From: a virus
IMG/VR virus record: IMGVR_UViG_3300047199_000067
Coordinates: 1-58,085 of that record
DNA length: 58,085 nucleotides
Strand: one strand, 5' to 3'
Below the pieces are notes generated by a model. That model saw nothing but the letters and a program-made list of their open reading frames with translations. It made no database searches and was not told the origin of the DNA. A program made the translations under genes and the position numbers. Below, piece after piece: positions 56,231 to 58,085 of the stretch. The stretch's first letter is position 1. Each line of letters begins with the position of its first letter.

Positions 56231-58085
56231 ATGGCGAAATATTGGGTCATAGATGATTTAGGCAACCAGGTCGTTGATGACCTGGGTAATTTGGTTTGGG
56301 CTGGAGACGGTCCGCCAGAGTGGGAGGTCATTACCTATGATGAATCATCTTTAACAGAGGTAGCCACCAATTATCTTGACGTCTTAAATGTAGACACCTA
56401 TGAGCCTGAATATATCGTAATGACCGAGCATACCGACGTCTTGGATTTGGTAGTAGAGGTCGGGGTGCTTGCTGAATATAATTATGTAGTAGAGGATGTC
56501 GTCCCATCGTTGGACGTTCTGTTCGTACCTGTACTCTATGATGAAATCATAGAACAGGAAACAGTTTCAATATACCTCGATGTTCTTGTACCTTACCTAT
56601 ATGAAGTCCTGTCTATTCAGGAAGATACCGTTCTTGATGTCCTGATAGAAATATCTCAATATGACGAAGTAACCATCGAGGAAAGTCTATCAATAGATAA
56701 TCTGATAGATATGAGCTTATATGAGGAGGTTTCTGTAAGCGAGTATCTTGAAAACTATCTTGATGTGCTTGTCCCAGAGGTCTATGAAGGGGTAAGTGTT
56801 CTTGAGGATATTCAGACCTATATAGATGAGCTGTTTACTGATGTTTATGATGTTATCGTAACGACAGAAAATCTGGCTCAATATATTGATGAGTTGTTCG
56901 ATTTGTCTTATGACGAAGTCATAGTCCAGGAAGATATAGCTCTTTATATAAATGAACTGTTTGCGGAGAGGTATGAGGAAATATCTACGCAGGAGGATGT
57001 TCAGACCTATATTGGTATAGATATTGACATCTATGATGAGGTGAGTATTCAAGAGGATATTTATGCTTCTATTGATGTCTTGAATATTGAACTCTATGAC
57101 GAAATCCTCATTACTGAATCTGTCAGTATCCTTGACATAGTAATCGAAGTAGGCATAGTCGAGGAGACGGTAAGTGTAACGGATTATCAAGAGATACTTA
57201 TTACAGAACTGTTTATAGAGTCCTATGATGAGGTATCTATCACAGAGGATAGTGTTAATTCCCTGGACGCTTTATACCAGACGGCTTATGACGAGGTTAT
57301 TGTTGTAGAGTATATCGAGGTCGTGGACTTAGTCATAGAGACAGAGGTCTATGACGGGGTAGCAGTATCAGAATCTCTTGTTGTTCTCTTGCCATTACTC
57401 AATATATCTATATATGATGACATATCCGTTGAAGAATACTCCGAGTGTTATCTGCCAGGTCTTCCTTTAGAGATTGACGAGGCTATATCCGTTCAAGAAA
57501 ATGCCCAGCAATATCTTGACGCTTTATATTCTGATATTTATGATGAAGTCTTAATCACAGAGCATATTGACGTTCTTGATGAAGTGGTAGAGGTTGGGAT
57601 AGTAGAGGACACGGTATCGGTATCAGAGCAGAATAGTCTTTACCTGAACGAGTTATACGCAGAGCTTTATGATGAGATACAAGCGGTTGAAGCGGTATCT
57701 TTATATCTAAACGTATTATATACAGAGGTATACGATGAAGTAACCATAGCTGAATATACGGAGTTGCTCATAGGCGTAGAGTTATCCGTATATGATGAGA
57801 GCATTGTTACAGAATATTCTGTTCAATACTTGACAGAACTTTTCGTTTCTATATTCAGCGAGGTATCTATTCTCGAACAGGCAGACATAGAAGCTCTGAT
57901 TGGCATAGACATTTATGACCAAGTAGGTATTGAGGAGGATATTGCTGTCTATCTCGGTGTCCTCAACGCTGATGTTTACGAGATAATCGCTGTTTCAGAG
58001 TCAGTTAGCGTGCTTGATATAGTGGTCGAGGTAGGTATAGTATTCGATTTAATCAACACCACAGACGCCGTAGAAGGCATTAGTC
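56231..58085 (+). CDS. Highly acidic repeat protein, 3' end outside window
   Basis: Open for at least 618 codons from ATG 56231 to the window edge. It begins MAKYWVIDDLGNQVVDDLGN, then consists of degenerate ~23-28 residue repeats built on Y-D/E-E-V-[ST]-[IV]-x-E-[DES] and YLDVL. Translated by eye it holds one Lys (residue 3) and one Arg in 618 residues, with Asp and Glu throughout, so it is extremely acidic. Likely a long beta-repeat virion or fibre protein, possibly calcium-binding; this is inference. Confidence 0.8.
   Translation, partial: MAKYWVIDDLGNQVVDDLGNLVWAGDGPPEWEVITYDESSLTEVATNYLDVLNVDTYEPEYIVMTEHTDVLDLVVEVGVLAEYNYVVEDVVPSLDVLFVPVLYDEIIEQETVSIYLDVLVPYLYEVLSIQEDTVLDVLIEISQYDEVTIEESLSIDNLIDMSLYEEVSVSEYLENYLDVLVPEVYEGVSVLEDIQTYIDELFTDVYDVIVTTENLAQYIDELFDLSYDEVIVQEDIALYINELFAERYEEISTQEDVQTYIGIDIDIYDEVSIQEDIYASIDVLNIELYDEILITESVSILDIVIEVGIVEETVSVTDYQEILITELFIESYDEVSITEDSVNSLDALYQTAYDEVIVVEYIEVVDLVIETEVYDGVAVSESLVVLLPLLNISIYDDISVEEYSECYLPGLPLEIDEAISVQENAQQYLDALYSDIYDEVLITEHIDVLDEVVEVGIVEDTVSVSEQNSLYLNELYAELYDEIQAVEAVSLYLNVLYTEVYDEVTIAEYTELLIGVELSVYDESIVTEYSVQYLTELFVSIFSEVSILEQADIEALIGIDIYDQVGIEEDIAVYLGVLNADVYEIIAVSESVSVLDIVVEVGIVFDLINTTDAVEGIS

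Noticed and set aside
56717-57190. 157-codon minus-strand ORF
   Set aside because: Antisense image of the acidic repeats; Ile/Tyr-rich composition follows from that.
1-58085. tRNA genes and CRISPR arrays
   Set aside because: No convincing cloverleaf with a T-loop and no regular repeat-spacer pattern was noticed by eye; a tRNA scan would be needed to exclude one.

Overview
This window is a continuous stretch of a tailed double-stranded DNA phage (Caudoviricetes-type) or a closely related prophage. All genes recognised are on the + strand, packed with 1-4 base stop/start overlaps and strong purine-rich ribosome binding sites. Packaging and head genes (terminase large subunit, portal, Mu gpF-like protein, XkdF-type protease, scaffold, HK97-fold capsid) identify it as a phage. 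The host is a bacterium: there is a DnaE-type polymerase, a DnaB/DnaC/DnaG-like replication set, sigma70-type -35/-10 boxes and intrinsic terminators. Two small lipoproteins hint at a diderm host. The genus cannot be named from the sequence. Both ends are cut: the last gene runs off the right edge, and no tape measure, tail tube, endolysin or typical integrase is present.

Layout. 0-6.6 kb: an early-type block of about 24 small genes, many Cys-rich or matching families seen only in phages, plus a lone IS607-like serine recombinase and a spermidine-synthase-fold protein; it ends at a strong terminator. 6.7-16.9 kb: replication (RHH-like regulator, SNF2 helicase, DnaC-like loader, DnaB-like helicase, primase, DNA polymerase III alpha). 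17-31.6 kb: recombination and accessory genes, including an SSB-like protein, a Rad50/SbcC-like ATPase split into two distant genes with SbcD between them, RmlB and RmlA nucleotide-sugar enzymes, an HTH plus sigma-region-4 regulator, a RuvC-like resolvase and an acyl-carrier-like protein.

31.6-37.8 kb: a 7-deazaguanine cassette with its own promoter and leader hairpin: QueD, QueE, a purine-type phosphoribosyltransferase, FolE, a second QueD-like protein, a radical SAM/SPASM protein, a GT-B glycosyltransferase and a DpdA-like guanine transglycosylase. No QueC is visible. The DpdA-like protein carries a C-terminal Cys-cluster domain resembling small-terminase proteins and lies just upstream of the large terminase, which suggests a link between DNA base modification and packaging. 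This is the most interesting system in the window.

37.8-46.7 kb: a non-coding region with four phased TATGACAA repeats and a 23-bp direct repeat (candidate packaging site), then TerL, portal, MuF, an HNH gene, a lipoprotein, protease, scaffold and capsid, ending at a terminator. 46.7-52.8 kb: glycosyltransferases and methyltransferases mixed with structural genes and a second HNH gene. 52.8-53.2 kb: a promoter-driven, highly structured non-coding RNA ending in a terminator, followed by a second folded element. 53.2-58 kb: tail-fibre-like repeat protein, membrane protein and an extraordinarily acidic repeat protein.

How it may work together (inference): FolE, QueD and QueE make 7-carboxy-7-deazaguanine from GTP; DpdA swaps it, or a derivative made with host or unrecognised enzymes, into phage DNA; the phosphoribosyltransferase could recycle released guanine; the radical SAM and glycosyltransferase may elaborate the base. 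RmlA/RmlB and the other glycosyltransferases could supply sugars for DNA, virion or host-surface modification.
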